Positions 24,990 through 34,281 are shown, counted from the stretch's first letter. The stretch: 54,311 bases of DNA from an uncultured Desulfuromonadales bacterium (GCA_945787465.1 CALZIZ010000018.1:1-54311); one strand, 5' to 3'. The notes: a model not told the origin generated them from the letters alone. A program made the numbers and translations.

Positions 24990-27117
24990 GATTACCTTCA
25001 TTCTGGACGGAGCAGAGGTCCGGGTCGAGCCGGGGACGACGATCCTGAAAGCCGCCTGGGACCGCGGAATTTTCATTCCGACCCTCTGCCATCACCAGCA
25101 GCTCAAACCCTTCGCCTCCTGCTTCATCTGCGTGGTGGAGCTCGAAGGTCGTCCCAACCTCGTCCCCGCCTGTTCGACTCTCGCCACCGAAGGGATCGTG
25201 GTTCACAGCGCCTCGGCGAAAGTGGAGGCGGCGCGGCGCACCTGCATCGAGCTGCTGCTTTCCGATCACCTGGGCGATTGCCAGGGGCCCTGCATGGCCG
25301 CCTGTCCGGCGGGCATCGATATCCCGGGGTTTCTTAAACACATCGCCGCTGGTGAAGACCGCAAGGCTCTCGAGCTGATCAAACGCAACATGCCGCTGCC
25401 GGGCGTGCTGGCGAGGGTCTGCCCCAGGCCCTGCGAAACCGCCTGCCGCAGATCCCTGGTGGATGAACCGATCGCCATCTGCCAGCTCAAGCGCCACCCG
25501 GCCGACACCGTATCGGACTCGGGGGATGAGTACATCCCCGAAACCGATCCGCCGACCGGCAAAAGGATAGCCATCGTGGGCGCCGGCCCTGCCGGGTTGA
25601 CTGCCGCCTACTACCTTCAGATCATGGGACATCAGAGTACCGTCTTCGAGGCCCACAGCGCAGCCGGCGGCATGATCCGCTACGGTATTCCCAGTTACCG
25701 TCTTCCCCGGGAGGTGATCGACCGCGAAGTGGCGGTGATCGAGAAAATGGGGGTCCATTTCCGCTTCAATACCCGGGTGGGCGACGACCTTACCCTCGAG
25801 CAGGTGCGTCGGGACTACGATGCCGTCTTCCTGGCCCTGGGCGCTCAGCGTGCCAGCTGGCTCGGGATTCCCGGCGAGGCCCTTGGGGGCGTGTTACACG
25901 GTATCGGCTTTCTGGGTAAAGTCTCCCGGAATGAGCAAACCCCCATCGGCAAGCGGGTGATGGTGGTGGGGGGCGGCAACGTCGCCCTCGATTCGGCCCG
26001 CAGCGCCGTGCGTCTGGGTGCCGAAGTGACCATCGTCTACCGAAGGACAGAAGAGGAAATGCCTTGCTGGAAGGAAGAGGTTGAGGACGCTCGTGAAGAA
26101 GGCATCCACATCGAATTTCTGAAAACTCCCACCAGAATCGATGAAGCCCCGGGGGGAGGGCTCTGCGTGACCTGTGTCCGCATGGAACTCGGGGAACCGG
26201 ACGATACCGGTCGCCGGCGTCCTGTGCCCGTGCCTGAAAGCGAGCACGTGCTTCAAGTGGACAACCTGATCGTGGCCATCGGGCAGCGGGTGGATATCCG
26301 CCCCGCCGAAGGGGTCGAACAATCCGTCTTTGGAACCATTTTGGCCGACGAGGACAACCTTCTGACCAACCTGCCAGGCGTGTTCTCCGGCGGGGATTGC
26401 GTCCTCGGCCCGGACATCGTGGTCAACCTGATCGGCATGGGCCGTCGGGCCGCGGTGGCCATCGACCAGTATCTTTCCGGAAACCTCGTCACTGGGGAAC
26501 CCGCCCTGCACAACCAGTCTATGGGTTCACTCGAGCAGGTGCCGGAGGCACTGGCCCGGGGGGTCGAACCCAAACCCAGGGAGAAGCCCCACCACATAGC
26601 GCCAGAAGCCCGCCGCCGCAGCTTTGCCGAGGTCGAAGCCGGGTTCACCCCCGAACAGGCCAGGGAAGAGGCCCGCCGTTGTCAAGAGTGCGGATGCCGG
26701 GCCGCTCCCGAATGCCGGCTGCGGGAATACGCCTCCCGGTACGGTGCCCAGCCCGAGCGCCTGGAAGGGGCCTGCCGTGAATTCGACCGCGACCTGTCCC
26801 ACCCGGAGATCGTCTATGAGGCCCACAAATGCATTCAATGCGGCATCTGCGTACGCCTGAGCGAAGAGGTGCTCGGGTCTTCGGCCCTGGGCTTTGTGGG
26901 GCGAGGATTTGCCGCCCGGGTCAAACCGGCCCTGGATCGCCCCCTCGGGGAGGTGAACCCCAAAGGCTTGAAACAGATCGTGGAAAGCTGTCCGGTCGGA
27001 GCATTTACCTACAAGGGAGACCCTGTCCACTGCCTGGATTCGGCGTTTCGACGGCCAGAGGCGACCGGGCCCACCTTATGCGAGCTGTCGGACCAGAACA
27101 GCGATGAGGATCCATAA
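24982..27117 (+). CDS. NuoG-type [2Fe-2S] domain fused to GltD-like FAD/NAD(P) oxidoreductase
   Basis: A 711-residue fusion. Residues 1-80 are a NuoG-type [2Fe-2S] domain (C36, C47, C50, C64). A GltD-type linker with two cluster motifs follows (CQGPCMAACPAGIDIPGF, CPRPCETACRR). The FAD site is GAGPAGLTAAYY (about 202), the pyridine nucleotide site VVGGGNVALDSAR (about 332), and the flavin-domain end is GVFSGGDCVLGP. The C-terminus has a further cluster set (CQECGCRAAPEC, CIQCGIC, SCPVGAF). The molybdopterin or H-cluster part seen in homologous NuoG-like proteins is absent. The three subunits may move electrons among NADH, NADPH and ferredoxin. The start is GTG, overlapping the previous gene by 8 bases. 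Confidence 0.88.
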   Translation: MPEITFILDGAEVRVEPGTTILKAAWDRGIFIPTLCHHQQLKPFASCFICVVELEGRPNLVPACSTLATEGIVVHSASAKVEAARRTCIELLLSDHLGDCQGPCMAACPAGIDIPGFLKHIAAGEDRKALELIKRNMPLPGVLARVCPRPCETACRRSLVDEPIAICQLKRHPADTVSDSGDEYIPETDPPTGKRIAIVGAGPAGLTAAYYLQIMGHQSTVFEAHSAAGGMIRYGIPSYRLPREVIDREVAVIEKMGVHFRFNTRVGDDLTLEQVRRDYDAVFLALGAQRASWLGIPGEALGGVLHGIGFLGKVSRNEQTPIGKRVMVVGGGNVALDSARSAVRLGAEVTIVYRRTEEEMPCWKEEVEDAREEGIHIEFLKTPTRIDEAPGGGLCVTCVRMELGEPDDTGRRRPVPVPESEHVLQVDNLIVAIGQRVDIRPAEGVEQSVFGTILADEDNLLTNLPGVFSGGDCVLGPDIVVNLIGMGRRAAVAIDQYLSGNLVTGEPALHNQSMGSLEQVPEALARGVEPKPREKPHHIAPEARRRSFAEVEAGFTPEQAREEARRCQECGCRAAPECRLREYASRYGAQPERLEGACREFDRDLSHPEIVYEAHKCIQCGICVRLSEEVLGSSALGFVGRGFAARVKPALDRPLGEVNPKGLKQIVESCPVGAFTYKGDPVHCLDSAFRRPEATGPTLCELSDQNSDEDP

Positions 27118-27590
27118 CGGGTTATGGAGAAGGGGGAAAGTCCAACACCTGCCCCCTTCTCTTGGGCACCCTTCCCCATTTGTTGCCAAAAAAACGCCGA
27201 TCAATTCAAAAATATCCAAGAAAATTTCCTTTTTTTTCGTTCGGTCTTTCACCTCTCTGCCCCTCCGCCCGGAAATGTCGGGGCGAAAATCCCCAGTGTG
27301 GACAAAATCCATAGCCCCAGGAAGGCACAAAGCACCCTTCATTCAGAAGAAGTGTTTCATTTTTCCCCGCACACCCAAGCTCGCATTCGCCCCCTGACTT
27401 CTCCCAACCCCCACAGATGGCGGCTTTAAACCAATGTTTTGATCTGGCATCAAGCTTGCTCTATAGAGAGAACAAATGCTCCACAAAACATCGCAAGGCC
27501 TTGAACTTGCGTTGCTTATCCGACAAAACAAATAGGCAAAACAAAGTTATAGGGAGGTGAGAAACGGTAAGCATACGACGTCAAAGCCCC
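27118..27590. other. Intergenic stretch before the third alcohol dehydrogenase
   Basis: No supported gene. At its left edge CCATAAC-GG-GTTATGG (27112-27127) is a perfect hairpin that includes the stop codon of the previous gene, without a T tract. CTCTATAGAG (27460-27469) is a short palindrome about 150 bases before the predicted transcript start. Nothing else is clear. Confidence 0.4.
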
Positions 27591-27607
27591 TGGGTATTCC
27601 ACTTGCC
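27591..27607 (+). promoter_or_regulatory. Candidate sigma-54 (-24/-12) promoter for the third alcohol dehydrogenase
   Basis: TGGGTATTCCACTTGCC has GG and GC separated by exactly ten bases and TTGC at -12. Its first seven bases are identical to those of the site at 11563. Transcription would begin near 27619, about 57 bases before the ATG. Confidence 0.65.
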
Positions 27608-27675
27608 CCAATAGAATCAACAAACATCTTGAAGCACCAGCAACAAACCACACACCCCAAGAGGAGGAAGTACAG

Positions 27676-28881
27676 ATGCCCCATTTCAGAGATGTAAAAC
27701 GCACCCTCTCGAACGAAAGACAAGAGTACCCGATCAAGATGCAGCACGCCTATCCTTCGGTCAACATCGGTTGGGGAGCCCATACCATGGTAGGTAATGA
27801 CGCCAGGGCCCTGGGCATGACCAACGCCCTGATCGTCACCACCGGCCTCAAGGGGACCGGCATCATCGAAACCATCCAGGGAGTTTTGAAGGCTGCCGAA
27901 GTCTCCTCGGAGGTCTTTGACAAAACGACTCCCAACCCCAAAGATTTCGAAGTCATGGAAGGCGCCAAGGCGCTCTCCGCCGGTGGTTTTGACGGTATTA
28001 TCAGCATCGGCGGCGGATCTACCACCGACGCCTGCAAGGCCATCAAGCTGGTTCACGCCCACGACGGCCAGGATGTGCGAAGCTTCGAAGGGGCCTTCAA
28101 GGCGACCAAGGCGAACAAGATTCCCCACCTCGCCATCAACACCACCTCGGGTACCGGCTCGGAGATCTCCTGCTTCTCGATCATCAATCACACCGAGAAG
28201 AAGTACAAGATGGCCTTGTTCGATCCCAACTGTACTCCCAGCAAGTCGGTGAACGACCCCCTGCTCCACCAGTGCATGCCCCAGGAGCTGGCTGCTTACA
28301 CCGGCATGGACGCCCTGACCCATGCGGTAGAAGCCATCTCATCCCGCCTCTGCGTGCAGTCCGCCTACGGCCCCGGCCTCTGGGCGATTACCGAGATTTT
28401 CAAAAACCTGCGCGAGTCGGCATGCAACCGAAATAACGACAAGGCCGTCGAGCAGATGGTCTGGGCCGAAATGTCCGCAGCCTACAGCTTCAACAGCGCG
28501 GGTCTGGGCATCGTTCACAGCATGGCCCACGCCATGGGCGGTCTCTACGACTCTCCCCACGGGCTGTGCAATGCCATCGCCCTGGTCGACGTCGCCCGTT
28601 TCAACCTGCCGGCATGTCCTGACCGTTTCGCCATGATGGCCCGCGCCGCCGGGATCAACACCGACGGCCTATCCGACATCAAGGCCGGTGAGTTGTTCAT
28701 CGACATGGTTCAGGAGCTCAAGGACGACCTGGAAATCGAGACCACCTTCGCTGACCTCGGCCTGAAGGATGCTGACCTCGACGGCCTTTCCAAGTTCGCC
28801 GCAGCCGATATCTGCTCCGAAGGCAATCCCAAGGATGTCGGGTTCGAAGAAATGCGCAAAGTCTTCAAGGGCTGCATGTAA
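27676..28881 (+). CDS. Iron-containing alcohol dehydrogenase, methanol dehydrogenase (MDO)-like (copy 3)
   Basis: A 401-residue group III dehydrogenase of a different branch from those at 930 and 11664. It has TTGLKGTGIIE, NPKDFEVMEGA, IISIGGGSTTDACKAIK, NTTSGTGSEIS, GMDALTHAVEA, GIVHSMAHAMGG and DSPHGLCNAIAL, including the Asp and three His metal ligands. From memory, TTGL+G+GIIE, SNPKD/NPKDF, HDG...FEG and DPLL resemble the nicotinoprotein methanol dehydrogenases of actinobacteria, which keep NAD tightly bound and need mycofactocin or an artificial acceptor. GAGGAGG lies 9 bases before the ATG. It has its own sigma-54-type promoter and terminator, which suggests strong single-gene expression. 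Ordinary NAD-dependent ethanol dehydrogenase remains possible. Confidence 0.9.
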   Translation: MPHFRDVKRTLSNERQEYPIKMQHAYPSVNIGWGAHTMVGNDARALGMTNALIVTTGLKGTGIIETIQGVLKAAEVSSEVFDKTTPNPKDFEVMEGAKALSAGGFDGIISIGGGSTTDACKAIKLVHAHDGQDVRSFEGAFKATKANKIPHLAINTTSGTGSEISCFSIINHTEKKYKMALFDPNCTPSKSVNDPLLHQCMPQELAAYTGMDALTHAVEAISSRLCVQSAYGPGLWAITEIFKNLRESACNRNNDKAVEQMVWAEMSAAYSFNSAGLGIVHSMAHAMGGLYDSPHGLCNAIALVDVARFNLPACPDRFAMMARAAGINTDGLSDIKAGELFIDMVQELKDDLEIETTFADLGLKDADLDGLSKFAAADICSEGNPKDVGFEEMRKVFKGCM

Positions 28882-28914
28882 GACCAAGTCTTCAAGGGCT
28901 GCATGTAAGACCAA
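28861..28914 (+). repeat. 27-base tandem duplication at the end of the third dehydrogenase gene
   Basis: GTCTTCAAGGGCTGCATGTA plus AGACCAA occurs twice in perfect tandem (28861-28887 and 28888-28914). The first copy holds the last codons and the stop; the second is outside the reading frame's end and non-coding. It looks like a recent slippage or duplication event. Confidence 0.9.
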
Positions 28915-28937
28915 AATTGATGTAGAATGAAAAGAAG

Positions 28938-28995
28938 GAGCCGCTGGTTTCTGGGAAGTTTCCACTCCTGGCGCCAGCGGCTCTTTGCTTTTTTT
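28938..28995 (+). terminator. Rho-independent terminator after the third dehydrogenase
   Basis: GAGCCGCTGG (28938-28947) pairs with CCAGCGGCTC (28974-28983), followed by TTTGCTTTTTTT. Confidence 0.9.
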
Positions 28996-29027
28996 CTGCC
29001 AGATGCCATCGACACGAGGTGCTCATG

Positions 29028-29924
29028 ATGACCGAACAAGATGTTAGTGAATTGCTCCGCTCGGGGGGCTATATCGCTGATGAAGCTATCGCGACAGCGG
29101 TTTTTCTTGCCCTGCGGATGGAGAAGCCGATCCTGATTGAAGGGCCGCCCGGTGTCGGTAAAACAGGTCTTGCCAAGACCCTCTCTGAGGTCATGGACCT
29201 GTCTCTGGTTCGGCTCCAGTGTTATGAGGGGATTGACGAAGGTAAGGCGCTCTACGACTGGGAATACGGTAAGCAGTTGCTCTACACCCAGATGCTGCGC
29301 ACCCAGCTCGACAACCAACTGAGCGGCGCCTCCGACCTGCGCGACGCCGTAGAGCGGTTGGCCAGCGAAGAGAGTCTGTTCTTCTCCGAGAACTTTTTGG
29401 TGCAACGGCCGGTACTGCGCAGCTTTCTCTCGGAAAAACGTTCGGTCTTGCTGATCGATGAAATTGACCGCTCCGACGATGAATTCGAGGCGCTGCTGCT
29501 CGAGTGCCTGAGCGATTTCCAGGTCTCCATCCCCGAGCTTGGCGTCCTTAAAGCCAAACAGAAGCCGCTGGCGATTCTCACCAGCAACGGCACGCGGATG
29601 ATCTCCGACGCGCTGCGCCGGCGCTGCCTGTATCTCTATATCGATTACCCGGAGTTGGAGCGTGAGGTGCAGATCGTGCGCGCCCGGTTCCCCGACATCT
29701 GTGATGAACTGGCCCATCAGATGGTCGGCTTTTTGCGCAAAGCCCGTGAACTCAACCTGCGCAAACCGCCGAGTGTTTCGGAAACCCTCGACTGGGCCGA
29801 AGTCCTGTCGATTCTGCATGTGACCAAATTGACCCCGGAGGTGGTGGCCAACACCGTCGGTGTTATTTCCAAGCACCAGGCTGATCTGTCGCAGGTGACA
29901 GAGCTGGCCATCAACGAATTGTAG
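29028..29924 (+). CDS. MoxR-family AAA+ ATPase
   Basis: A 298-residue AAA+ protein with Walker A GPPGVGKT (about 39-46), Walker B VLLIDEID, sensor 1 TSNGTR and arginines RRRC. It belongs to the MoxR/CoxD group, which acts as chaperones in assembly or metal insertion, usually with a VWA-domain partner. The next gene, 40 bases away, is such a partner. ATG 29028 has GAGGT seven bases upstream; GTG 29019 and ATG 29025 are in frame. The client enzyme is not evident; a neighbouring metal-dependent dehydrogenase is possible but unsupported. Confidence 0.88.
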   Translation: MTEQDVSELLRSGGYIADEAIATAVFLALRMEKPILIEGPPGVGKTGLAKTLSEVMDLSLVRLQCYEGIDEGKALYDWEYGKQLLYTQMLRTQLDNQLSGASDLRDAVERLASEESLFFSENFLVQRPVLRSFLSEKRSVLLIDEIDRSDDEFEALLLECLSDFQVSIPELGVLKAKQKPLAILTSNGTRMISDALRRRCLYLYIDYPELEREVQIVRARFPDICDELAHQMVGFLRKARELNLRKPPSVSETLDWAEVLSILHVTKLTPEVVANTVGVISKHQADLSQVTELAINEL

Positions 29925-29964
29925 GGGCGCGGCATGCCGTGCCCTGCAACCGGAAGGGTTGCAT

Positions 29965-31356
29965 ATGGAAACCATTATCACCAGATTTGTTGCCGACCTG
30001 AGAAAGGAAGGCTTACGTGTCTCCCCGGGAGAGAGCCTCGATGCCGTGTGCGCCCTGGCGCACGGCGGCGTTGAAGGGCGGGCCTCGGTGCATGCCCTGC
30101 TGCGCTTGACGCTGGTGAAAAATGTCCACGATATCCCGATCTTCGATCAGGTTTTTAACCGCTTCTTCAGGAGTTATCCGGAAGGGATGGGGGTTGCCCC
30201 TGCAGATCTGCTGCATGAAGCGATCATCGGCATGGAAGGGGAGCAGATGCTCGGCACCAACCCGGAAATGGTCAATGAGAACATGTCGTTGGCGATGGTC
30301 GAGTCGGGCCTGGATCTGGAAGACCTGAAAGATCTCGTGCGGCTAAGAGAGATCGACTTTGATGAGCTCGATGGATCAGAAACACAGGTGCAGATGAAAG
30401 GCTACCGCGGGTCGCTCGAAGCATCGAGGCCCTCGATGCGCATGCCGCAGAACCCGATCACCATGGCCTTTAAAGATCCTGCCGGACAAAAACGGGACCT
30501 GAGCTTTACCCCGCAGGAAGTCGACGAGATGGAGGATGCGGTCTCACGGATGCTCATGCGTCTGAAAAAAGATATCCGCCGGGTCAAGAACATGGAGAAC
30601 CGGGGCAAAATCCACGTTGTCCGCACCATTCAGAAAAACTATCGCAACGGCATGGTGCCGTTTCTGTTGGCACTGCGCCGCAAACGCAAGCAGAAACCGC
30701 GGCTGGTGGTGCTCTGTGACGTCAGCTTTTCCGTCAGCCACGCGTCACAGTTCATGCTGCTGCTGCTGCATACCCTGCACAACCGCTTAATGGATGTCCG
30801 CAGCTTCATCTTCAACGCCGAGTTGGCCGAAATTACCGAAATGCTTTCCAACGCACCGATCAACACCATGCTGGAGACCATCGACAGCGGTAAGATCGTA
30901 GACTTGGATGAAAACAGCAATTACGGAGAAGTCTTCCTGACTTTTAAGGATAAATTTCTGGAGAACCTGCGCGGCCGGCCGGCGGTGATTTTTTTAGGTG
31001 ATGCCCGCAACAATTACAATAAGGCGAACGACTGGGTGCTTGAGCAGGTGCGTGAGAAGGCCGGATATATGCTCTGGTTGACCCCCGAAGATCGTGAATT
31101 ATGGCAGCGGGGTGATTGCCTGATCGGTACCTATGGCGCCTACTGCGACAAGGTCGAGGTGGTCAAGAGTGTCGAAGAGTTGAACCTGATTGTTGAAGAT
31201 TTGTTCCGCAACATCTACCTTGAGGATGAGCATCGCTCCAAGCGGACGATTGACAAGGTCGAAGCGGACGAGGAATACGATTATCGCGATTATTACACCC
31301 GTGGCGGCAGTGGTGCGGCGCCGAAGTTCGATGGTCAGGGGCGTAGCCACTGGTAA
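29965..31356 (+). CDS. CoxE-like VWA domain-containing protein
   Basis: A 463-residue protein. The N-terminal half is helical and charged (FVADLRKEGLRVSPGESLDAV). The C-terminal half is a von Willebrand A domain with the MIDAS motif DVSFSVS. This is the usual arrangement of CoxE, the partner of MoxR/CoxD ATPases in maturing metalloenzymes. ATG 29965 is chosen (GGAAGGG upstream) over a TTG two codons earlier. It shares an operon with the ATPase gene. Confidence 0.85.
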   Translation: METIITRFVADLRKEGLRVSPGESLDAVCALAHGGVEGRASVHALLRLTLVKNVHDIPIFDQVFNRFFRSYPEGMGVAPADLLHEAIIGMEGEQMLGTNPEMVNENMSLAMVESGLDLEDLKDLVRLREIDFDELDGSETQVQMKGYRGSLEASRPSMRMPQNPITMAFKDPAGQKRDLSFTPQEVDEMEDAVSRMLMRLKKDIRRVKNMENRGKIHVVRTIQKNYRNGMVPFLLALRRKRKQKPRLVVLCDVSFSVSHASQFMLLLLHTLHNRLMDVRSFIFNAELAEITEMLSNAPINTMLETIDSGKIVDLDENSNYGEVFLTFKDKFLENLRGRPAVIFLGDARNNYNKANDWVLEQVREKAGYMLWLTPEDRELWQRGDCLIGTYGAYCDKVEVVKSVEELNLIVEDLFRNIYLEDEHRSKRTIDKVEADEEYDYRDYYTRGGSGAAPKFDGQGRSHW

Positions 31357-31397
31357 CAGCAAGCGCAAAGACAAATATTTCATACGAGGAGAAATAC

Positions 31398-31643
31398 ATG
31401 CCCTGTGATAGCAAAGACCACTCAAAGCATATGTGCGCCCTCAAGCAACAGGGGCTCGATGACTGTATCAAGAGCCTTTCGGATAATCCTACTGTCGAAT
31501 GCAAGCATTGTGGAGCCAAGGCGAACAGCATTAAGAGCATCTGCGCTGCTCATCTGGGCGATACGGCACCCAATATAGAAGGTGGCCACGGCTCGGTAAG
31601 CCTCGACGATGTCGGTAAGCCGCACGCGGGAAAAAAAGGTTAA
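31398..31643 (+). CDS. Small cysteine- and histidine-rich protein, function unknown
   Basis: An 81-residue protein starting MPCDSKDHSKHMCALKQQG. The cysteines include a CKHC knuckle (VECKHCGAKANS) and further C/H residues (HMC, DDC, SIC), so zinc or other metal binding is likely. The C-terminal third is glycine-rich and probably disordered. GAGGAGAA lies six bases upstream of the ATG. It sits between the VWA gene and tpx. I do not recognise a named family. Confidence 0.75.
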   Translation: MPCDSKDHSKHMCALKQQGLDDCIKSLSDNPTVECKHCGAKANSIKSICAAHLGDTAPNIEGGHGSVSLDDVGKPHAGKKG

Positions 31644-31713
31644 AGGGTTGAACGCAGCATTACTGGGGGGGGGTATTGACCACAGGTGAATCACCATAAA
31701 AAGGAGCCCGCCA

Positions 31714-32271
31714 ATGGAAGAAAGAACAGGTATCACCAGCTTCAAGGGCAATCCCGTTACCCTGATTGGCCCGCCTCTCAAGGTCGGCGACAAGGCCCCC
31801 GATTTTCGGGTGGTCGATACGGACCTGTCTCCGGTTGCGCTCGCCGACTTTTCGGGCAAGACCAAGATCATCTGTACCGTTCCTTCCCTCGATACGCCGG
31901 TCTGCGACACCGAGATCCGCAGGTTCAATAAGGAGGCGGCGCAGCTCTCCGATAACATCGTCGTTCTGACGGTCAGTCTGGATCTTCCCTTCGCCCAGAA
32001 GCGCTGGTGCGCCGCTGCGGGGATTGATCAGGTCAAAACCCTCTCCGATTACCAGGAACGCTCCTTTGCTCTCGCCTACGGGGTTCTGATTAAAGAGTTG
32101 GCGCTCCTTTCCCGCTCGATCTTCGTGGTCGATGCCGAGGATACTATCCGCTACATCCAACATGTCCCTGAAATAACCGAGGAACCGGACTACGCCGCCG
32201 TGCTTGAAGCTGCAAAAGGTGGCATCGTCACCAAGGAAGTCCCCGGCGATGGCTTCTGCGGAGCGTATTAA
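31714..32271 (+). CDS. tpx: Thiol peroxidase Tpx
   Basis: A 185-residue atypical 2-Cys peroxiredoxin. The peroxidatic cysteine C64 lies in PSLDTPVCDTE and the resolving cysteine C99 in QKRWCAA, the arrangement of Tpx. The opening GITSFKGNPVTLIG and the PEITEEPDY end fit too. It reduces hydrogen peroxide and lipid hydroperoxides with thioredoxin, in cytoplasm or periplasm; no signal peptide is seen. AAGGAG lies upstream. It is followed after 29 bases by a histidine kinase gene. Confidence 0.95.
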   Translation: MEERTGITSFKGNPVTLIGPPLKVGDKAPDFRVVDTDLSPVALADFSGKTKIICTVPSLDTPVCDTEIRRFNKEAAQLSDNIVVLTVSLDLPFAQKRWCAAAGIDQVKTLSDYQERSFALAYGVLIKELALLSRSIFVVDAEDTIRYIQHVPEITEEPDYAAVLEAAKGGIVTKEVPGDGFCGAY

Positions 32272-32300
32272 GGGACCGGGTCCATGCAGAGGATGACCTC

Positions 32301-34208
32301 GTGAAGAACCGACGTAATATTCCGGCCGAACAGGCCGCGCTGGAGGCGAAGGTCGAAGAGCTGCGCCGTTCCCGAGAGGAACTCGAGGCCTCGAGGAACA
32401 AGTACGCCCTCCTCTACGATTTCGCCCCGGTGGGGTATTTCACCCTCGACAGTGAGGGGGGTATCCGCTCGGTCAACCTGACGGGTGCACGCCTGTTGGG
32501 AGTCGATCGTGCCGACCTGGTCGGCCGGCGCTTCGAGCATTTCGTCGCTGACGATGAGAGCTTCGTCTTCGCCAGGTTCCTCCGGACGGTCTTTTCCGGC
32601 CAGGAAAAGCAGACCTGCAGGCTGCGCCTCGAAACGACAGAACCGCAGCCTCTGTATGTAAGGATCGAGGCCTTGGTGACCGAATCGGGGCAAGAATGCC
32701 TGGCCGTTCTTCTGGACATCACCGAGAAGAAACGGGCGGACCAGGCGCTGGCCGAGAGTGAATACAACCTGGCCAAGGCCCAGTCCATGACCCATGTGGG
32801 GTCGTGGAGTTTCCATCCCGCCAGCGGCGAGGTGCGGGCCTCGGCTGAGTTGCTGCGCATCATGCGCCTGCGCCCCGAAGAAACCACCCAGGAAGCGTTC
32901 GCCCGCGTGGTGCACCCCGAGGACCATGATACCGTCATGGAGCACCTGCGCCTGGGTGCTGACCACGGCAAAACCTATGAAATCGAACATCGCCTGCAGT
33001 TTGACGATGGCACTTTGCGGTGGGTCGATACGATCGTCGAGCCCTTGGTCAACAGTGCCGGCCAGGTTGTGAAACTCTACGGCACGACCCAGGACATCAC
33101 CCAACGCAAGCAGGCCGAAGTCGAACTGCGCAACAAAACCAACGAGCTGCAGACCATCTTCGACTCGATTGGAGACGGCATCACGGTTTATGATCATGAC
33201 GGGTTGATCCAGCACCACAATCTCATAAGCCCGCAGCTGTTTCCAGGGCAGGCCCTGCAGGGGAAGCCCTGCCGGGAGATCTTTCATCCGGAAACCTCCT
33301 TCCAGCCGCAGAACTGCCCCGTCGAAAGGGCACTGAAGGGCGAACGGGTCGACACCTCCCTGGCGTCGGTGGGGGACGGGCAGAAAACCCGCTATCTGGA
33401 CATTACCGCCACCCCCATCAAGGACGCCCTGGGAGAGAAGAACCGGGCACTGGTGTTTTTCAGGGATGTCTCGGAGAAGCGGCTGCAGGAAATGCACCTG
33501 ATCCAGACCGAAAAGATGTCGAGCATCGGCGTACTTGCCACCGGGATAGCTCATGAAATCAACAACCCGCTCACCTCGGTGGCCGGCTGCGCAGAGGGGC
33601 TGCTGCGCCGTTTCCGCGACGAACCGGCATTGAAAAAAGATGTCCGGCTGGATGCCTTTCCGCAGTACCTGGAAGTAATCGTCCGCGAGTCCTACCGTTG
33701 CAAGGGGATTATCGACAATTTGCTCAGCTTCGGCCGGAAATCAGACGGGACGGCCACCAAGGTCGATATGAACAGGGTCCTGCTGGAAATTCTCGAGCTG
33801 CTCAAATACCAGGCCGGCTACCAGCATATCGAGGTCGTCACTCACCTCAAACCGCACCTGCCCCGGGTCATCGGAGACCCCTCCGGACTGCGCCAGGTCT
33901 TCATGAACCTGCTGGTCAATGCCCACCAGGCCATCGAAGGTCGAGGCAGGGTGGAAGTGACGACGGACCAGGTAGATGATGCCACGGCCTCTATCGTGAT
34001 CCGCGATACCGGCTGTGGCATGTCCCAGGACATCATCGACCGGATCTGGGAGCCGTTCTTCACGACCAAAGATGCCGGCAAGGGGGTCGGCCTCGGCCTG
34101 GCCCTGACCTATAATATCGTCAAACGCCACGGAGGCGAGATCCGGCTGGAAAGCCGGGCTGGCGAGGGATCTCTGTTTACGGTGTTGCTGCCGATCTACC
34201 AGGGGTAA
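32301..34208 (+). CDS. Triple-PAS sensor histidine kinase with cysteine PAS (copy 2)
   Basis: A 635-residue soluble kinase. PAS1 spans about 31-140, PAS2 about 150-265, PAS3 about 282-391, then HisKA with His418 ([12 protein letters not shown]) and the HATPase domain ([33 protein letters not shown]). From PAS3 onward it is closely similar to the kinase at 12830, including C324 ([11 protein letters not shown]) and C339 (NCPVERAL) and the segment [16 protein letters not shown]. The first two PAS domains are additional. It starts at GTG with AGAGGA upstream. No response regulator is adjacent, so it may feed the regulator at 14041. Being just after tpx hints at redox input. Confidence 0.88.
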   Translation: MKNRRNIPAEQAALEAKVEELRRSREELEASRNKYALLYDFAPVGYFTLDSEGGIRSVNLTGARLLGVDRADLVGRRFEHFVADDESFVFARFLRTVFSGQEKQTCRLRLETTEPQPLYVRIEALVTESGQECLAVLLDITEKKRADQALAESEYNLAKAQSMTHVGSWSFHPASGEVRASAELLRIMRLRPEETTQEAFARVVHPEDHDTVMEHLRLGADHGKTYEIEHRLQFDDGTLRWVDTIVEPLVNSAGQVVKLYGTTQDITQRKQAEVELRNKTNELQTIFDSIGDGITVYDHDGLIQHHNLISPQLFPGQALQGKPCREIFHPETSFQPQNCPVERALKGERVDTSLASVGDGQKTRYLDITATPIKDALGEKNRALVFFRDVSEKRLQEMHLIQTEKMSSIGVLATGIAHEINNPLTSVAGCAEGLLRRFRDEPALKKDVRLDAFPQYLEVIVRESYRCKGIIDNLLSFGRKSDGTATKVDMNRVLLEILELLKYQAGYQHIEVVTHLKPHLPRVIGDPSGLRQVFMNLLVNAHQAIEGRGRVEVTTDQVDDATASIVIRDTGCGMSQDIIDRIWEPFFTTKDAGKGVGLGLALTYNIVKRHGGEIRLESRAGEGSLFTVLLPIYQG

Positions 34209-34281
34209 CCGACTGCCGCAGTCGAGCAGGATGTGCACTGGTGGATAATGCGTGGCCAGCGCCCAGATGAGGAGACGGCAA

